In this document: positions 8,651 to 18,230 of the stretch, piece by piece
Layout: each line of letters starts with the position of its first letter
Position numbering within the stretch: the stretch's first letter is position 1
Origin: Phycisphaerae bacterium
Lineage (GTDB): Bacteria; Planctomycetota; Phycisphaerae; Phycisphaerales; SM1A02
DNA: 50,035 nt
Reading direction: 5' to 3'
Assembly (NCBI GenBank): GCA_002702575.1
Contig: PAAJ01000016.1
Location: 283,907-333,941 of the forward strand
The notes under the pieces: model-generated
Told to the model about the DNA's origin: nothing
Seen by the model: only the letters and a program-made list of their open reading frames with translations
The model's database searches: none
Translations under genes and position numbers: made by a program

Positions 8651-10729
8651 CTATCTGGCGAGTCCAAGCTGATCCAGGATGAAGGCGTACTCGAATGCGA
8701 TGTCATCCAACTGGCCGTAACGACCACTTGAACCGCCGTGGCCTGCTCCCATGTTCGTTCGAAGCAGGAGCAGGTTGTCGTCAGTCTTGTGATCCCTGAG
8801 TTTCGCCGTCCACTTGGCGGGTTCCCAGTAATGCACTCTGGAGTCGTTCAGCCCGGCCGTGACGAGAATGGCCGGGTAGTCCATCTCACGGACATTGTCA
8901 TAGGGCGAGTAGGCAAGCATCCGGTGGAACGCTTCGGGGTCTGCCGGATTTCCCCACTCTTCGTACTCGCCGACCGTCAGTGGAATGGTCGGATCCGACA
9001 TCGTGTTGATCACATCGACGAATGGCACGTCGGCATGTGCCACGGTGAACAGATCGGGCCTCATGTTGAGTACGGCACCGATCAGCAAGCCCCCCGCTGA
9101 TCCGCCCTGCACGGCAATACGATCAGGCGATCCCCAACCCTGATCTCGAAGTGACTCGACAACAGTGATGAAATCGTTGAAGGTGTTTTCCTTCAGGGCC
9201 ATCTTCCCGGTGTCATACCAGTGACGTCCCATCTCGCCTCCGCCACGTATGTGCGCAATCGCGAAGACGACACCCCGATCGAGAAGCGAGAGTCGATTGG
9301 AAGAGAACCAGGGGTTCATAGAAGATCCGTAGGATCCATAGCCATAGACCCAAAGCGGATGGCTGCCGTCCGGTTCGAGACCCTTTCGGTGAACGAGGGT
9401 GATGGGTATGCGAACACCATCATCGGATGTGGCTTCGAGACGCTTCACTTCGTAGTCGTTTCCATCGAAACCGCCCAGGACCTCCCGCTGCTTTCGCAGT
9501 GAGGCCTGACGGGTATTCATGTCGTAGTCGTACACCGAAGATGGCGTGACCGGGGACTGGTATCCGAATCGAATCGTTCCGGTTCCAAAACGCTCGTTGG
9601 TTCCCAATCCGATCAGCGAAACTCTCTCCGGAACAGGAACCAGGTGTGACTCACCAGTCTTCAGATCAACGATTCTCAGAGACGTATAACCATCTCGACG
9701 CTCGGAGATCACCATGTGATCCTGAAAGAGATCCAGACCAGTGACATAGACATCGGGGTCGTACTCGATGAACTCGGTCCAGTCGGACAGGCCTGATGGA
9801 CTGGATTCCGCGGACATGATCCTGAAGTTCGTTGCGCCCTCGTTGGTTCGAATGAAATACCGGTCTCCGTGACGATCGATGTCGTATTCGATTCCATGAC
9901 GACGCGGCAAGATGACTCGTGGAGACTCATTGGGCGTGGAAGCATCGATTTCATGCCACTCGCTGGTCAACTGGGATCCCGAGGTGATGAAGATAGACTG
10001 ACCGCTTCGACTTCGATCAACACCGACATAGAACATGCCGTCAGGATCGTGATAGACAAGCTGATCATCCTCGCCGGGCGTTCCGGTGACATGCCGGAAG
10101 ATTCGATCCGGACGCTTGGCCTCGTCATGACGCGCATAGAACACGGTCGAGTTGTCATCAGCCCAGGCCAGTGAAAACGGATTCACATTGTGCACATTGG
10201 AGTCGATGATCTCACCCGTCGTGAGATCCTTGATGTAGAGGTCGTTCTCTTCATAGCCGCTCGTATCCGCAAGCCACGCCAGACGATTCCCGTCCGGGCT
10301 CGTCTCCCAGGTGGACACGTCATAGAACTCGAGACCCTCCGCCTCCTTGTTCATGTCCAGAATGATCTGTTCCTCACCATCGGGAGTCGCCTTGCGACAG
10401 ATGATGTCGTAGGCCTTGCCCTCTTCGGTCCTGGAGTAGTAGATCCAGCCATCATTCCCTTCCCATGGGACGGACGTGTCGTCCTCCTTGATTCGCCCGA
10501 GCATTTCGTCATAGAGCGTCTTCTGGAAAGCCTCGAGATGGGCCGTCTGTTTCTTCGTGTAGTCATTTTCCGCGTTCAGATACTCGATGACTTCCGGCTT
10601 GTCCTTGCCACGAATCCAGTGATAAGGATCCTCCAGCCGAACTCCGTGGGGTTTGGTCACAACAGGCTTGGACATGGCATCTGGTGGTGTAGTCATGAGA
10701 GTCAGCAACAGGGTTCCAAGGAACAACAT
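8651..10729 (-). CDS. Prolyl oligopeptidase family protein, oligopeptidase B-like (S9A)
   Basis: The protein has 692 residues with an N-terminal propeller domain (about 1-420) and a C-terminal alpha/beta-hydrolase domain. The triad is visible: Ser544 in QGGSAGG, Asp629 in LNDSRV and His664 in GAGHGG, almost the spacing of E. coli PtrB (532/617/652). LEDPYHWIR near the N terminus is typical of the family, which cleaves short peptides after basic residues. The start at 10729 is supported by a GGAG box nine bases upstream. It gives a short hydrophobic N terminus (MLFLGTLLLTLM), so the enzyme may be exported, unlike cytoplasmic PtrB. A D-D-N-S-T sequon lies at residues 191-195. The frame continues upstream only over the exonuclease gene of the other strand. 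Confidence 0.9.
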   Translation of the reverse strand: MLFLGTLLLTLMTTPPDAMSKPVVTKPHGVRLEDPYHWIRGKDKPEVIEYLNAENDYTKKQTAHLEAFQKTLYDEMLGRIKEDDTSVPWEGNDGWIYYSRTEEGKAYDIICRKATPDGEEQIILDMNKEAEGLEFYDVSTWETSPDGNRLAWLADTSGYEENDLYIKDLTTGEIIDSNVHNVNPFSLAWADDNSTVFYARHDEAKRPDRIFRHVTGTPGEDDQLVYHDPDGMFYVGVDRSRSGQSIFITSGSQLTSEWHEIDASTPNESPRVILPRRHGIEYDIDRHGDRYFIRTNEGATNFRIMSAESSPSGLSDWTEFIEYDPDVYVTGLDLFQDHMVISERRDGYTSLRIVDLKTGESHLVPVPERVSLIGLGTNERFGTGTIRFGYQSPVTPSSVYDYDMNTRQASLRKQREVLGGFDGNDYEVKRLEATSDDGVRIPITLVHRKGLEPDGSHPLWVYGYGSYGSSMNPWFSSNRLSLLDRGVVFAIAHIRGGGEMGRHWYDTGKMALKENTFNDFITVVESLRDQGWGSPDRIAVQGGSAGGLLIGAVLNMRPDLFTVAHADVPFVDVINTMSDPTIPLTVGEYEEWGNPADPEAFHRMLAYSPYDNVREMDYPAILVTAGLNDSRVHYWEPAKWTAKLRDHKTDDNLLLLRTNMGAGHGGSSGRYGQLDDIAFEYAFILDQLGLAR

Positions 10730-10807
10730 GATCAGGATCTCCGTAGAAGCCGAACATGCTAGCCTGCCCAACGGCATTCCATCAGGACATGCCCTGGAAC
10801 CCTCTTC

Positions 10808-11587
10808 ATGACCATGAGACTGCTCACGTGGAATGTCAACGGCATGCGGGCCGCGATCCGCAAGGGGCTCGATGACTGGATGGATGAACTCCAGCCCGAC
10901 ATCATGCTTCTGCAGGAGATCCGCGTTCGACCGGACCAACTGGAGCGGGACTGGGCGGAACCGAATGGCTGGCATGTCCACTGGCATCCAGCCGAACGGG
11001 CCGGATATGCCGGGACCGCGATCTGGTCGCGACAGAAGATCGAACGAATCCAGACCGGAATCGATGGCCAGGATGATCCGGAAGGTCGATTGCTCCTTGC
11101 GAGAATCGGCGACCTCGATGTGGCGAGCATCTATCTCCCCTCGGGTTCCTCGAGTGACGAAGCCCAGGTCCGCAAGAACACCTGGATGGAAGGCTTTGCC
11201 CCGTATGCCGCCAAGCTGATGCGCCGTAGACGACCTGTGATTCTTGGTGGCGATCTCAACATCGCTCGGTGTGAGCATGACATCTTCCATTGGAAGAGCA
11301 ACCAGAACACATCGGGCTTTCTACCGCACGAGCGAACATGGATGAATGATCTCGTTTCATCTGGAGCCCATGATCTTCTTCGGGAGTCGGTCGGTGATGT
11401 CGATGGGCCCTATACCTGGTGGTCGAACCGAGGTCAGGCCCGTGCACTGGATCGCGGCTGGCGCATCGACTATCTGCTGGGCAACACCGTCGCCTCGCGG
11501 ATGACCGAACGACTCTTCGTTCATCGCGATGCAGGACTGGCGATTTCAGATCATGCGCCAGTGATCGTTGATTTGAATGTTGACTGA
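10808..11587 (+). CDS. xthA: Exodeoxyribonuclease III (AP endonuclease, EEP family)
   Basis: The protein has 259 residues (or 257 from the second ATG at 10814). It contains the blocks of the exonuclease III/AP endonuclease family: LTWNVNGMRA at the N terminus, LLQEIR with the metal-binding Glu, SIYLPSG, GDLNIA, and a C-terminal SDHAPVIVDL with the catalytic Asp-His. It would act in base-excision repair by cutting DNA at abasic sites and trimming 3' ends. It diverges from the peptidase gene with about 78 bases between the starts. Size and motifs are normal. Exonuclease III and the related ExoA-type AP endonucleases are hard to tell apart by eye. Confidence 0.9.
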   Translation: MTMRLLTWNVNGMRAAIRKGLDDWMDELQPDIMLLQEIRVRPDQLERDWAEPNGWHVHWHPAERAGYAGTAIWSRQKIERIQTGIDGQDDPEGRLLLARIGDLDVASIYLPSGSSSDEAQVRKNTWMEGFAPYAAKLMRRRRPVILGGDLNIARCEHDIFHWKSNQNTSGFLPHERTWMNDLVSSGAHDLLRESVGDVDGPYTWWSNRGQARALDRGWRIDYLLGNTVASRMTERLFVHRDAGLAISDHAPVIVDLNVD

Positions 11588-11610
11588 CAAGCCTGCGGGC
11601 TTGCTAGGAT
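11588..11610 (+). promoter_or_regulatory. Short hairpin and TAGGAT -10-like element before gpmA
   Basis: Directly after the exonuclease stop lies a perfect 6-bp hairpin, CAAGCC-TGCG-GGCTTG (11588-11603), overlapping the approach to a TAGGAT hexamer (11605-11610). There is no T-tract. It may be a weak terminator of the upstream gene and the -10 box of gpmA, whose ATG follows 25 bases later with a GGGAG ribosome binding site. Promoter assignment is inference from the hexamer only. Confidence 0.35.
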
Positions 11611-11635
11611 AGGGACAGCACCCGGGAGCCCTGCC

Positions 11636-12382
11636 ATGACTCGTCTTGTTCTCATTCGTCACGGACAAAGCCAGTGGAATCTCGAAAACAGGTTCACAGG
11701 CTGGGTTGATCAGGATCTTTCCGAAACGGGAGTTGCCGAAGCGCGAGCGGCCGGCAGCCTGCTCAGTGCAGAGGGCTTTGAATTCGATCGAGCCTACGCA
11801 AGCTGTCTCACCCGCGCCATTCACACGCTCTGGCTGGTTCTCTGGTCCATGGAGCGGTGCTGGGTTCCAACAGAGTACGCCTGGCAACTGAATGAGCGGC
11901 ACTATGGTGCGCTGCAGGGCCTGAACAAGGCGGAGACTGCCGCAAAGCATGGTGACGAACAGGTGCATGTCTGGCGGCGTTCATACGACACGCCGCCCCC
12001 ATTGATTTCACGGGATGACCCGATGTGGCCTGGTCACGATCCTCGTTACGCCGGCGTTCCCGCTGATCAGCTTCCGCTTGGGGAATGCCTCAAGGACACG
12101 GTCGCCAGAGTGGTCCCCTATTGGAATGAAGTCATCAAGCCTCAGGTCGCCGAAGGGCGGCAGTTGATCATCGCAGCCCATGGCAATTCACTTCGAGCAC
12201 TGGTCAAGCATCTCGATGGCATCAGCGATGAAGAGATCGTGTCCTTGAACATTCCAACAGGTGTTCCGATGGTCTATGAATTCGATTCTTCCATGAACCC
12301 GACGGGCCGGAAGTACCTCGGAGATGAAGATGCGATTGCAGCGGCGGCTCAGGCTGTCGCCAATCAGGGCAAGGCCACCTGA
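11636..12382 (+). CDS. gpmA: 2,3-bisphosphoglycerate-dependent phosphoglycerate mutase
   Basis: The protein has 248 residues, essentially the length of E. coli GpmA (250). It interconverts 3- and 2-phosphoglycerate in glycolysis and gluconeogenesis. The phosphohistidine motif [10 protein letters not shown] places the catalytic His at residue 9. Then come [28 protein letters not shown] with Glu87, and the second catalytic histidine at 182 in [12 protein letters not shown]. The ribosome binding site GGGAG is seven bases before the ATG. A strong hairpin 23 bases after the stop ends the transcript. Confidence 0.95.
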   Translation: MTRLVLIRHGQSQWNLENRFTGWVDQDLSETGVAEARAAGSLLSAEGFEFDRAYASCLTRAIHTLWLVLWSMERCWVPTEYAWQLNERHYGALQGLNKAETAAKHGDEQVHVWRRSYDTPPPLISRDDPMWPGHDPRYAGVPADQLPLGECLKDTVARVVPYWNEVIKPQVAEGRQLIIAAHGNSLRALVKHLDGISDEEIVSLNIPTGVPMVYEFDSSMNPTGRKYLGDEDAIAAAAQAVANQGKAT

Positions 12383-12405
12383 CCACACCCTTCCCGATGG
12401 AATGA

Positions 12406-12438
12406 ACAAGGCCCGCCACTGGATGCGACGGGCCTTGT
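12406..12438. terminator. Bidirectional terminator hairpin between gpmA and glnN
   Basis: A perfect 10-bp inverted repeat, ACAAGGCCCG (12406-12415) and CGGGCCTTGT (12429-12438), encloses a 13-base loop. It lies between the convergent ends of gpmA and glnN. There is no long T-run on either side, but the position and GC-rich stem fit a shared terminator. Confidence 0.7.
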
Positions 12439-12462
12439 GTCCATTTGACGATGTCGTTCTGA

Positions 12463-14592
12463 TCAGAAGAGCAGATCGAGATAGGTTGGAAGCGGCCACA
12501 GGTCATCTGGAAGCATGCCTTCGATGGCATCGCTGTTCGATCGGACCCTGTTCATGGCCGGAATCATCTCATCCTGAATTCTTCGGATATTGGCTTCCTC
12601 ATCCTCCGGAAGACTTTCGAGAATCGATTCGACTTCGAGGCATGCCACCTCGAGATCCGTGAGCCGCGCGGTCAGATCCGTCAACCTTCCACGAACCGAG
12701 GCCGGGTCGACGCCTGCGGCATCCGTTGCCGCAATGGCTTCGGCAACCTCGGCCTGATGACGTATGGCGGCAGGAATGACCATGGTGTTGATCATCCGGA
12801 GCAGTGTCCGGGCCTCGATCTGCATGACCTGCGAGTAGTTTTCGTAGAGAACAGTAAGACGTGCTTCGAGTTCGGCCTCGCTCAGAACGCCGTACGTGCT
12901 GAAGAGTTCACGCGCCTTTTGGGATGCCATGGCCGGCAGGGCATCCGCACACCCCTTGAGATTGGGAAGACCCCGCTTCTCTGCTTCGTTGTGCCAGGCC
13001 TCCGAATAGTTGTCGCCGTTGAACACGACTCTCTTGTGCTCGGAATAGATCTCTCGAAGGACTTCGATGATGGCATGGCAACGAGTTTCCTCATCCATGT
13101 CAGTGGTCACCTTCGATTCCATCATGTTGGCGATGTCATCAAGCGATTGGGCGACGATCGTGTTGAGAACGGCATTCGGCCATGCGGGAACCGCGGTGGA
13201 CCCGACGGCCCTGAACTCGAAACGGTTGCCGATGAAGGCGAATGGGCTGGTCCGGTTCCGGTCGCCCGGATGCCGTTCCAGTTTCGGCATGGCCGATGTT
13301 CCCAGATCCAGCTTCGTGCTGTGCTTGAAGTCGGACATCTCGCCAGCCTCGAGCCGGTCGAGAACACGTTCCAGTTCAGCGCCTGTGTAGATACTCAGAA
13401 TGGCAGGTGGTGCCTCATTGGCGCCGAGTCGATGATCATTGCCTGCACTGGCGACGGTTGCCCGCAGAAGATCCGCGTGCAGATCAAGACCGCGGACGAC
13501 GGCGCAGACGAAGGTCAGGAACTGGAGATGGCCGGGTCCCTTGTCATTCGGATTGAGCAGATTGTGCCCCGTATCCGTCACGAGCGACCAGTTGTTGTGC
13601 TTGCCACTGCCGTTGACACCGGCAAACGGCTTCTCGTGCAGCAGACAGACCATGCCATGGTCTCGAGCGGTCTTCCTGAGCACGCTCATGGTCTGCATCT
13701 GATGATCACAGGCCAGATTCGTACCTTCGAACAGAGGCGCCAGCTCGAACTGATGCGGTGCGACCTCGTTGTGACGTGTCTTGGCAGGAATTCCAAGAGC
13801 GTAGAGACGCGCTTCCACATCAGCCATGAATGACTGAACCTTGGCGGGAACCGAACCGAAATAGTGATCGTCCAGCTGATGTCCCTTGGGCGCATCGCAT
13901 CCGATCAACGTGCGACCGCACATTCTCAGGTCGGGTCTGGCCTGGTAGGCGTCTTCTTCGAGCAGGAAGTATTCCTGTTCACAACCAAGCGTGGTCTGGA
14001 CGCGATGGACACCCTTGTCCGTTCCGAACACGCGGAGAATACGCATTGCCTGGATGCTCAGGGCATCGATCGAACGAAGCAGTGGAGTCTTCTGGTCAAG
14101 TGACTCACCAGTCCATGAGACGAACGCAGTCGGAATACAGAGCGTTCGCTCACCTCCGTTGATAGAGATGAATGCAGGGCTTGTCGGATCCCAGGCGGTG
14201 TAGCCCCTGGCCTCCCACGTGTCCCGGATACTGCCCGTTGGAAAGGAACTCGCATCCGGTTCGCTTCTGATCAGCATGTCACCGGAGAATTCAGCGATCA
14301 CACCACCTTCTCCGTCCATGTTGAGGAACGAATCGTGCTTCTCCGCAGTCGCCCCGGTCAATGGTTGGAACCAGTGGCAGTAGTGCGTGCATCCGTTCTC
14401 GATGGCCCAGTCCTTCATGGCGCTCGCAACTTCGTCGGCAATCGCCTCATCAAGCGGCTCATTGAACTGAACGGTTTGATCAAGTCGCTTCAACGCGGCA
14501 GGAGACAGCCGCCTGCGGATGTTCTCGCCGGTAAATGTCAGGATCCCGTAGTCATCTCCAAAGAGACGTTCGACGTCGCGTAGATGATCCAT
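12463..14592 (-). CDS. glnN: Glutamine synthetase type III
   Basis: The protein has 709 residues from the ATG at 14592, which has a GGGAG ribosome binding site six bases upstream. In-frame ATGs at 14649 and 14679 have no such site and would add up to 29 residues. Length and motifs mark the large GSIII class (about 700-730 residues): FQPLTGATAEKHDSFL near the N terminus, and FAGVNGSGKHNNWSL, the GSIII signature. It makes glutamine from glutamate, ammonia and ATP and is the central step of nitrogen assimilation. The type III form is common in Bacteroidetes, cyanobacteria and planctomycetes. No GS type I gene or PII regulator is nearby. Confidence 0.93.
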   Translation of the reverse strand: MDHLRDVERLFGDDYGILTFTGENIRRRLSPAALKRLDQTVQFNEPLDEAIADEVASAMKDWAIENGCTHYCHWFQPLTGATAEKHDSFLNMDGEGGVIAEFSGDMLIRSEPDASSFPTGSIRDTWEARGYTAWDPTSPAFISINGGERTLCIPTAFVSWTGESLDQKTPLLRSIDALSIQAMRILRVFGTDKGVHRVQTTLGCEQEYFLLEEDAYQARPDLRMCGRTLIGCDAPKGHQLDDHYFGSVPAKVQSFMADVEARLYALGIPAKTRHNEVAPHQFELAPLFEGTNLACDHQMQTMSVLRKTARDHGMVCLLHEKPFAGVNGSGKHNNWSLVTDTGHNLLNPNDKGPGHLQFLTFVCAVVRGLDLHADLLRATVASAGNDHRLGANEAPPAILSIYTGAELERVLDRLEAGEMSDFKHSTKLDLGTSAMPKLERHPGDRNRTSPFAFIGNRFEFRAVGSTAVPAWPNAVLNTIVAQSLDDIANMMESKVTTDMDEETRCHAIIEVLREIYSEHKRVVFNGDNYSEAWHNEAEKRGLPNLKGCADALPAMASQKARELFSTYGVLSEAELEARLTVLYENYSQVMQIEARTLLRMINTMVIPAAIRHQAEVAEAIAATDAAGVDPASVRGRLTDLTARLTDLEVACLEVESILESLPEDEEANIRRIQDEMIPAMNRVRSNSDAIEGMLPDDLWPLPTYLDLLF

Positions 14593-14753
14593 TTGAGGCT
14601 CCCGATTGGACTGGGTATGACCGGCAAGAGAACCACGGGGTTCGACCATGGTTACTGAACGGGTATGTGTAAGACTCATGGCTAGAGTTTACAGCGAGCG
14701 ACGTTTTCTGATCGAACAGTGAATGCGCCGTGGATGGCTTCAGCCAAGGGAGA

Positions 14754-15650
14754 TCAGAGGCTGGTCGGCTCGGCGGATTGATCCGGGAGTTCCTCGCCAG
14801 CGGCCATCTCGTAGGGGTGTGTTCCCAGATTGCCTGACCCCACTCGCTTGACCCAGTTCTCGCCGAGCGACTGAATGGCTGCTCCAAGATCCGCCAATGG
14901 CCGGGCAAAGGCCGGTTGCCAGTCCGTCAGGCCCGCAAGATCCTGAGTGACCACAACCTGGCCGTGACAGGCCGGGCCGGCTCCACAGCCGATCACCGGA
15001 ATCGAGGTCCGCTCGACGATCGCCTCGGAAACCTGGGCCGGGACGGCTTCGACCAGAATCATCGTGGCGCCAGCTTCTTCCAGTCGACGGGCTTCTTCAA
15101 CCAGACGATTGGCCTCTGCGGTCGTTCGACCCGCAGATCGATAGCCCCCGTCGTGCTTGACCTGCTGGGGCCTCGAGCCGATATGGGCCACAACTGGAAT
15201 TCCAGCCCGATTGAGCTGGGATACCAGGCCGGTGAAGGTGCCATCCACTTCCAGCTTCACACAATCGGCGCGACCCTCGACCAGGAATCTGCCGGCGTTC
15301 CGGATCGCTTCCGATTCATCCGCCTGATAGGACAGAAAAGGCATGTCTGCCATCACCATGCAGTGGGGTGCTCCACGCTTGACGGCAGCGGTCAACTGGA
15401 TCAGCAGATCAAGAGGCGCGTGAATGGTTCCGGGCAATCCGAGCACCATCTCAGCCGCCGTGTCTCCAACCAGCAGAACCGGGACACCGGCACGCTGCAG
15501 CCAGCGGGCCATCGTGGCGTCATAGCAGGTCAAGGCAGCGAAGGGCGTACCCTCGTCCACCATCCGTCTCAACGATCTGAGCGTGAACGGCTTGTTCAAC
15601 CCACGTCCTGCAGAAGTGTGGTTGCCAGAATGGTCCGATGGAGTACTCAT
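14754..15650 (-). CDS. panB: 3-methyl-2-oxobutanoate hydroxymethyltransferase
   Basis: The protein has 298 residues from the ATG at 15650 (a TTG sits immediately upstream). It transfers a hydroxymethyl group from methylene-tetrahydrofolate to 2-oxoisovalerate, the first step of pantothenate synthesis. Family blocks are clear: ALTCYDATMARW, VLLVGDTAAEMVLGLPGT with the metal-binding Asp, ADMPFLSYQ, VKLEVDG, AHIGSRPQQV and MILVEAVPAQVSEAI with the catalytic Glu. It is slightly longer than usual (260-285) because of N- and C-terminal tails. panC is not adjacent. It shares its direction with glnN, 161 bases upstream of that gene's start. Confidence 0.93.
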   Translation of the reverse strand: MSTPSDHSGNHTSAGRGLNKPFTLRSLRRMVDEGTPFAALTCYDATMARWLQRAGVPVLLVGDTAAEMVLGLPGTIHAPLDLLIQLTAAVKRGAPHCMVMADMPFLSYQADESEAIRNAGRFLVEGRADCVKLEVDGTFTGLVSQLNRAGIPVVAHIGSRPQQVKHDGGYRSAGRTTAEANRLVEEARRLEEAGATMILVEAVPAQVSEAIVERTSIPVIGCGAGPACHGQVVVTQDLAGLTDWQPAFARPLADLGAAIQSLGENWVKRVGSGNLGTHPYEMAAGEELPDQSAEPTSL

Positions 15651-15811
15651 CAACCGGACCAGTATAGGAGCCCGGTGGTCTCGATTGGAGGGTTTCCCGG
15701 GGGTTCAGGCTGCCAGATGCCATCACTTGCCTCCTGATGACCAGAATCACTTGCTTACCGGGCATTTCGGTCGAATCATGTAAAAAGAGGTCTTCTGACC
15801 CGGAGATTCGA

Positions 15812-17326
15812 ATGACCACATACCACTCCCCTCAAGAACCTTCCGGCCGGTCCTATCTGGCCGCCTTCACGCCGGGCCTGCTGGTCTGTGCCATCGCCCT
15901 TGGGGTGCTCTGGCTGACCCCGGAGATCCTGAGGCAGTTTTCACATACCAACACCCTGCATCAGGTTCGTGAGGCCTCGATTCGCCTGAACACCCCCAGT
16001 GTTCCGGCTGGATCCGGAACCTTCCTCGATCACCTCAATCAGGCCTCGCGTGACGTGGCATCGTTTGTTCGACCCTCGGTTGTCCACATCACATCTGCGC
16101 AGGATGCCGGGCCACACGGCCGATTGGAGATGTCCACCGGGAGTGGCTGGGTCTGGGATGCCAATGGTCACATTCTGACCAACTCGCACGTCGTGGCCCA
16201 GGCGGATCACATCGATGTCCAACTGCATGACGGCACTGTGTATGAAGCTCGGATCATCGGACTCGATGATCTCACCGACATTGCCGTCATCCGAGTGGAT
16301 GCCGAACGCCTGGTTCCTGCAACACGGACCGATCCACGTGAGGAACTTCATCAGGGATCGCTCGTCTTCGCGTTCGGATCACCGATGGACTTTCGGTTCT
16401 CCATGTCCCAGGGCATCATCTCGGGCCTTGGCCGATCCGTCGGTTTGCTCAGAAATCGGAGAATGCTCGGCTTCGAGAACTTCATTCAGGTCGATGCCGC
16501 GATCAATCCAGGCAACTCGGGTGGACCCTTGACCAATCACCGGGGCGAAGTCATTGGCATGAATACGGCAATCGCCGTTGCCGATCTGGATGATGACAGC
16601 GAGTTCAGTGGTATCGGACTCGCCATTCCGATGGACATGATCGATTCGGTCGCAAACCAGATCATTCAGGGCGGCGTCGTTCGAAAGGGATTCCTCGGTG
16701 TCTCGGTCGTCGATCAGGAATCCTATGTCTACGAATGGCTTGGCCCGATGGGCTACAACCCGTATCGAGGCGGCATTCTCGTCAGCACCCTCGTACCCGA
16801 CAGCCCGCTGTCCAGAGCAGGTCTTGCCATCGGTGATGTCATCACGCATTACGACGAGCAGCTGCTCAACAATACGATTGATTTTCAAAATGCGATCGAA
16901 TCCGATGAAGACGGACATTCGAGCCTTTCCGTATGGCGACCGGATCCGGATCGAAACAGCACTCAGAACGCAAAGCTGATCACCATCACTTGTGAGGGAC
17001 TCGAAGACACCTCCGATGTTTCCTTTCTGACGTTCATCGAGAAGATGTCCAGCTACTTCCGGGCAAGAGGATTCGATCAGAAAGGCATCCTGATCGCCAA
17101 TACAACACCCGGAAAACCCGCTCACCAAGGTGGCCTGAAGGCCGGTGACATCATTACGCAGATCAATGGTCGCAGGATGGAATCACTCCAACAGCTGAGA
17201 TCGACCATCTCGACACTGCTGCCGGATTCCGTCGTGAAGATCAGCTTCTGGCGACCCGGCGATGCCCCCGATACGGGCATGCGGAAGACCCTCGAGATCA
17301 TTCTGGATGAGCGACCACCGATGTAG
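15812..17326 (+). CDS. HtrA/Deg-type periplasmic serine protease with two PDZ domains
   Basis: The protein has 504 residues from the ATG at 15812, which has GGAG six bases upstream. An upstream in-frame ATG at 15737 lacks this support. One membrane helix (about residues 17-35) anchors it, with the rest periplasmic. The trypsin-like domain has His126 (NSHVVAQ), Asp156 (TDIAVI) and Ser236 (GNSGGPL). Two PDZ regions follow, around 285-395 and 400-495 (GGLKAGDIITQINGR in the second). The role is protein quality control, as in DegP/DegS. Residues 380-384 read D-R-N-S-T, an acidic-type N-glycosylation sequon between or within the PDZ domains. Confidence 0.9.
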   Translation: MTTYHSPQEPSGRSYLAAFTPGLLVCAIALGVLWLTPEILRQFSHTNTLHQVREASIRLNTPSVPAGSGTFLDHLNQASRDVASFVRPSVVHITSAQDAGPHGRLEMSTGSGWVWDANGHILTNSHVVAQADHIDVQLHDGTVYEARIIGLDDLTDIAVIRVDAERLVPATRTDPREELHQGSLVFAFGSPMDFRFSMSQGIISGLGRSVGLLRNRRMLGFENFIQVDAAINPGNSGGPLTNHRGEVIGMNTAIAVADLDDDSEFSGIGLAIPMDMIDSVANQIIQGGVVRKGFLGVSVVDQESYVYEWLGPMGYNPYRGGILVSTLVPDSPLSRAGLAIGDVITHYDEQLLNNTIDFQNAIESDEDGHSSLSVWRPDPDRNSTQNAKLITITCEGLEDTSDVSFLTFIEKMSSYFRARGFDQKGILIANTTPGKPAHQGGLKAGDIITQINGRRMESLQQLRSTISTLLPDSVVKISFWRPGDAPDTGMRKTLEIILDERPPM

Positions 17327-17396
17327 ACGGCATGTCCTGCTTGCACTGAAGGCAGCCTCAGGCGCAGCGTGGTAGCGTGAGCGTCTGGAAAGCATC

Positions 17397-18215
17397 ATGA
17401 ATACCGCGTCGGTCCAGAACGACAACACGAAGGTTCTCGAAGTCCGAAACGCTCGAATCGTCTACACCGGAACCCACCGGAACAAGGATGTCGTGGCCGT
17501 CGAGGACGTGAGTCTGGAAATCGACCGCGGTCGTTCACTGGGGATCGTGGGCGCATCGGGCTGCGGCAAATCCAGTCTCGTTCGAGGCATCATGCAACTG
17601 GTGCCACTGGCATCCGGGTCCGTTCACGTCCTCGGCCAAGAACCCGCTCGAATGAGTCGGGAGGCCCGACGCCGGATGCGACGCCACTTTCAGATGGTGT
17701 TTCAGGATCCCGGAGGATCCTTGGATGCCAGGATGCGTGTGATCGATCTGGTTGCCGAACCCCTCAAAGTCCACAAGATGGCGCGGGGAGATGAACTGAG
17801 AGACCGTGCGGCATCCTGCCTCGAGTCCGTCGGGATCACGGAGGACATGGTCGATCGCTATCCGCATCAGTTCTCCGGTGGTCAACGCCAGCGGATCGCG
17901 ATCGCACGAGCGATCGTGACCGAGCCGGATCTGCTGGTCTGTGATGAACCGACATCGGCCCTCGATGTCTCGATACAGGCCCATGTGCTCAATCTGCTTC
18001 GTGACATTCGACGTCGCCGCCCCATCGGAATGCTCTTCGTGACACATGACATGGGCGTCGTGCGGCAAATCTGTGATGACGTGATTGTGATGGATGCCGG
18101 GCGAATTGTTGAACAGGGCCCGGTGGAGGACATCCTGCGGGCACCCGCCCATCCGGTGACCCAGGCCCTTCTGAAAGTTGCCCTGGAACACCACGCCGGG
18201 AGCGCTCTCGGGTAG
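17397..18215 (+). CDS. ABC transporter ATP-binding protein, OppF/DppF-like
   Basis: The protein has 272 residues and a complete ABC ATPase fold: Walker A GASGCGKSS (52-60), Q-loop VFQDPGGSLD (101-110), signature QFSGGQRQRIAIARAI (158-173), Walker B LLVCDEPTSALD (179-190) and the H-loop VTHDMGV. The QDPxxSLDxRM context and the PTSALDVSIQAHVLNLL run are typical of the peptide/nickel importer ATPases OppF and DppF. No permease, OppD partner or binding protein is encoded next to it, so it is an orphan subunit here. It ends 16 bases before thyA and is probably cotranscribed with it, although the link in function is not obvious. Confidence 0.88.
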   Translation: MNTASVQNDNTKVLEVRNARIVYTGTHRNKDVVAVEDVSLEIDRGRSLGIVGASGCGKSSLVRGIMQLVPLASGSVHVLGQEPARMSREARRRMRRHFQMVFQDPGGSLDARMRVIDLVAEPLKVHKMARGDELRDRAASCLESVGITEDMVDRYPHQFSGGQRQRIAIARAIVTEPDLLVCDEPTSALDVSIQAHVLNLLRDIRRRRPIGMLFVTHDMGVVRQICDDVIVMDAGRIVEQGPVEDILRAPAHPVTQALLKVALEHHAGSALG

Positions 18216-18230
18216 GTAGGATGGATGACA

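Noticed and set aside
12757-13833. Open plus-strand frame of 358 codons
   Set aside because: Antisense to glnN, whose GSIII motifs are unambiguous.
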